A stretch of DNA of 7,637 bases. It comes from an uncultured Ignavibacteriota bacterium (GTDB taxonomy: Bacteria; Bacteroidota; Ignavibacteria; UBA10030; UBA8401). Location: contig CAIVNT010000641.1 in NCBI GenBank assembly GCA_903907305.1, positions 1-7,637 of the forward strand, given 5' to 3'. Positions 6,059-7,637 of the stretch are shown here, piece by piece. The position numbers were made by a program, and so were the translations under genes. Under the pieces are notes generated by a model, which searched no databases, was not told the origin of the DNA, and was given only the letters and a program-made list of their open reading frames with translations. Position 1 is the first letter of the stretch, and each line of letters begins with the position of its first letter.

Positions 6059-7462
6059 ATGACCCAAATCAAATTCGGAACTGACGGCTGGCGCGGTGTT
6101 ATTGCGGAAGATTTCACATTTGCCGGCGTCCAAAAAGTTGCGCTCGCAACCGGGCGCTATTTTTCAAAACATAAATGTGCAAAGAACGGTGTTGTCATCG
6201 GGTATGATGCACGGTTCCTCTCGAAGGAATTCGCTCATTGTGCCGCACAGGTCATCGCTTCTTTCGGTGTGAAAGTGCTGTTGGCGGATAAGATCTCCGC
6301 CACACAAATGGTCTCTCTTGGAGTGGTGAGGAAAAAAGCTGCGGGAGGAGTGGTGATCACGGCGAGTCACAATCCTGCCAAATATAATGGATTCAAGATC
6401 AAAGGGGATTTCGGCGGACCGGCGCATCCCGAAATGATCACCGAAGTGGAAAAAGAACTTGAACCGCTTCAGGATGTTGCTGTGCTGCCGTTGGAATTGG
6501 TTCCATTTGAAGAACTTGTGAAAAATAAGAAGATCCAATTCATTGATCTGACGAAGATATATGTTGCGGATCTGCAGACGAAGATCGAATTTGATCTGAT
6601 CAAATCCGTAAAATTAAAGATCATGCACGATGCGATGCACGGCGCCGGAATGGGAATTCCCGAATTATTCCTGCCGAAAATGGGAACCATCCGCAGTGAT
6701 TATAATCCTTCATTCGGTACAACGAATCCTGAACCGTTGCCGCAGAATACGGAAGAGCTCAGCATGGAGGTCCGTGCCGGAAAATATCATTTCGGTTTTG
6801 CAACGGACGGTGATGCGGACCGCATCGGAGCAGTGGATGAAAAAGGAAATTTTGTCGATTCACACCGCATCTTCGCGATATTGCTGAAATATTTGATGGA
6901 GCGAAAGCATTATCGGGGAGCTGTGGCAAAATCCCTCTCGGTAACGGATCTGATTACAAAGATGTGCGAACATTATAACGTTCGGCTCTATGAAACACCG
7001 GTGGGATTCAAACATCTCTGTCGTTTGATGACAGAGAAAGATATCATCATCGCCGGTGAAGAGAGCGGCGGTATAGCGGTGAAAGGACATCTGCCCGAAC
7101 GTGACGGAATCTTCATTGGATTCCTGCTGGCGGAAGTGATGGCGGTGCGGCGGATGAAACTGAGTGCGCTGGTGAAAGAGTTGTTCGATGAGTTCGGCGA
7201 ACATCATTTCGGAAGGATCGATGCTCATCTGACGACCATGCAAAAAGAAAAAGTAATGAAGTTCTACCAGAGCAAACCAAAGAAGGTTGGCCCGTTCGAG
7301 GTGACCAAATACGATATGACGGACGGCGTGAAGCTGGTGACGAAGGATGGATGGATCCTCGTCCGGGCTTCGGGAACGGAGCCGATCATCCGGTTCTATG
7401 CGGAATCGAGCTCCTTGAAGAAAGTGCAGCAGATGCTCAAAATAGCGACATCGGTAAAGTGA
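6059..7462 (+). CDS. Phosphoglucomutase/phosphomannomutase-family enzyme (alpha-D-phosphohexomutase)
   Basis: This enzyme moves phosphate between C1 and C6 of a hexose via a phosphoserine and a glucose-1,6-bisphosphate-type intermediate. Substrate is probably glucose phosphate, possibly also mannose phosphate. It is cytoplasmic and feeds glycogen, polysaccharide or nucleotide-sugar synthesis. The 467-residue product is full length with all four family landmarks: FGTDGWRG at 6-13, the catalytic Ser103 in TASHNP (101-106), the metal loop DGDADR (250-255, Asp250/252/254), the sugar-binding loop GEESGG (333-338), and the phosphate-binding RASGTEP (436-442) in the C-terminal domain. GEESGG favours phosphoglucomutase over GlmM, which usually has GEQSGH; this is a family-level inference, so I give no gene symbol. 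The ATG at 6059 gives the normal N-terminus, but no Shine-Dalgarno sequence precedes it, unlike the other well-placed starts here. The gene is monocistronic, with a terminator six bases after its stop. Confidence 0.95.
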   Translation: MTQIKFGTDGWRGVIAEDFTFAGVQKVALATGRYFSKHKCAKNGVVIGYDARFLSKEFAHCAAQVIASFGVKVLLADKISATQMVSLGVVRKKAAGGVVITASHNPAKYNGFKIKGDFGGPAHPEMITEVEKELEPLQDVAVLPLELVPFEELVKNKKIQFIDLTKIYVADLQTKIEFDLIKSVKLKIMHDAMHGAGMGIPELFLPKMGTIRSDYNPSFGTTNPEPLPQNTEELSMEVRAGKYHFGFATDGDADRIGAVDEKGNFVDSHRIFAILLKYLMERKHYRGAVAKSLSVTDLITKMCEHYNVRLYETPVGFKHLCRLMTEKDIIIAGEESGGIAVKGHLPERDGIFIGFLLAEVMAVRRMKLSALVKELFDEFGEHHFGRIDAHLTTMQKEKVMKFYQSKPKKVGPFEVTKYDMTDGVKLVTKDGWILVRASGTEPIIRFYAESSSLKKVQQMLKIATSVK

Positions 7463-7467
7463 TCGTG

Positions 7468-7496
7468 ATCGGCAGGCCAACCACCTGCCGATTTTT
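7468..7496 (+). terminator. Intrinsic terminator of the mutase gene
   Basis: A perfect 9-bp stem, ATCGGCAGG (7468-7476) with CCTGCCGAT (7484-7492), has a 7-base loop (CCAACCA). It is followed by TTTTTGTTTT. It begins six bases after the mutase stop codon. Confidence 0.92.
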
Positions 7497-7504
7497 GTTT
7501 TAAA

Positions 7505-7519
7505 CATAGTTTCCTCCTT
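7505..7519 (-). promoter_or_regulatory. Orphan ribosome-binding site with ATG
   Basis: On the minus strand a perfect AAGGAGG (7519-7513) is followed after five bases by ATG (7507-7505). The position is 34 bases downstream of the stop of the partial minus-strand gene, as for the next gene of an operon. The frame it opens runs through the mutase terminator and then antisense through the mutase gene for 215 codons, to 6860. The His/Arg-rich product looks like an antisense shadow, so I annotate the site but not the protein. Confidence 0.4.
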
Positions 7520-7553
7520 GCAGGTATAGTAAACTTTTTCTATTAAGTTTTTG

Positions 7554-7637
7554 CTATTTTATTTCTATCGGGTATTGCCCGTACTTTCTGGCCGTTTCCA
7601 GCATCTGCATATAATTATCATAAGGTACATCGCTGTG
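7554..7637 (-). CDS. 3' end of a minus-strand gene (partial)
   Basis: The minus strand is open from the right edge for 27 codons to a TAG at 7556-7554. The tail reads HSDVPYDNYMQMLETARKY, then GQYPIEIK. The composition looks like a real protein terminus, with a charged helix followed by a short strand. It is too short to name the family. No hairpin terminator follows it before the orphan ribosome-binding site at 7513-7519, so transcription may continue toward the mutase terminator region. Confidence 0.65.
   Translation of the reverse strand, partial: HSDVPYDNYMQMLETARKYGQYPIEIK

Noticed and set aside
6860..7507. A 215-codon open frame on the minus strand opposite the mutase gene
   Set aside because: It is almost wholly antisense to a well-conserved enzyme gene and has a His/Arg/Phe-rich composition with no recognisable domain. 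Only its start signal is kept, as an orphan site.
1..7637. CRISPR arrays, tRNA/rRNA genes, insertion sequences, toxin-antitoxin or defence genes
   Set aside because: No repeated spacer-like units, terminal inverted repeats, transposase motifs or RNA-gene consensus stretches were found by eye.

Overview
The window looks like ordinary chromosomal DNA from a Gram-negative bacterium, probably in or near the Bacteroidota/Ignavibacteriota (FCB) group. This placement is inferred, not proven. Three or four genes have export signals for a cell with an outer membrane. Several upstream regions carry a Bacteroidota-like promoter pattern (TTG, about 20 bases, then TAnnTTTG or a near match). However, two minus-strand genes and enolase also have clear Shine-Dalgarno sites, which is less typical of classical Bacteroidetes. 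No rRNA, tRNA, CRISPR, insertion sequence, integrase, prophage or defence gene was seen.

Layout from left to right: (1) a possible 3' tail of an upstream gene (1-87). (2) A 631-residue exported protein with an LPP20-like N-terminus, a coiled coil and a small beta-rich C-terminal domain (128-2023, +). (3) A perfect-stem bidirectional terminator (2094-2130). (4) A four-helix DUF1761-type membrane protein (2148-2582, -). (5) A small secreted protein of unknown function (2678-3262, -). (6) Enolase (3408-4700, +), transcribed divergently from (5) and followed by a strong terminator. (7) A secreted, probably outer-membrane-associated protein of unknown function (4761-5888, -) whose stop codon lies in the enolase terminator's T-tract. 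(8) A phosphoglucomutase/phosphomannomutase-family enzyme (6059-7462, +), divergent from (7), with its own terminator. (9) The last 27 codons of another minus-strand gene running off the right edge (7554-7637).

The two well-understood genes belong to central carbon metabolism. Enolase makes phosphoenolpyruvate in glycolysis. The phosphohexomutase probably links glucose-6-phosphate to glucose-1-phosphate for polysaccharide or envelope sugar synthesis. They are not an operon: a minus-strand gene and a terminator separate them. The remaining genes are envelope proteins of unknown role, each apparently its own transcription unit or a pair at most. No coherent novel multi-gene system is visible.

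No gene-free stretch exceeds 300 bases. The longest gaps are 5889-6058 (divergent promoter region with an imperfect palindrome), 3263-3407 (divergent promoter region) and 2024-2147 (terminator). The main points for follow-up are an orphan ribosome-binding site with ATG pointing antisense into the mutase gene, the ATG-less start of the 4761-5888 gene, and the architectures of the two larger unknown envelope proteins.
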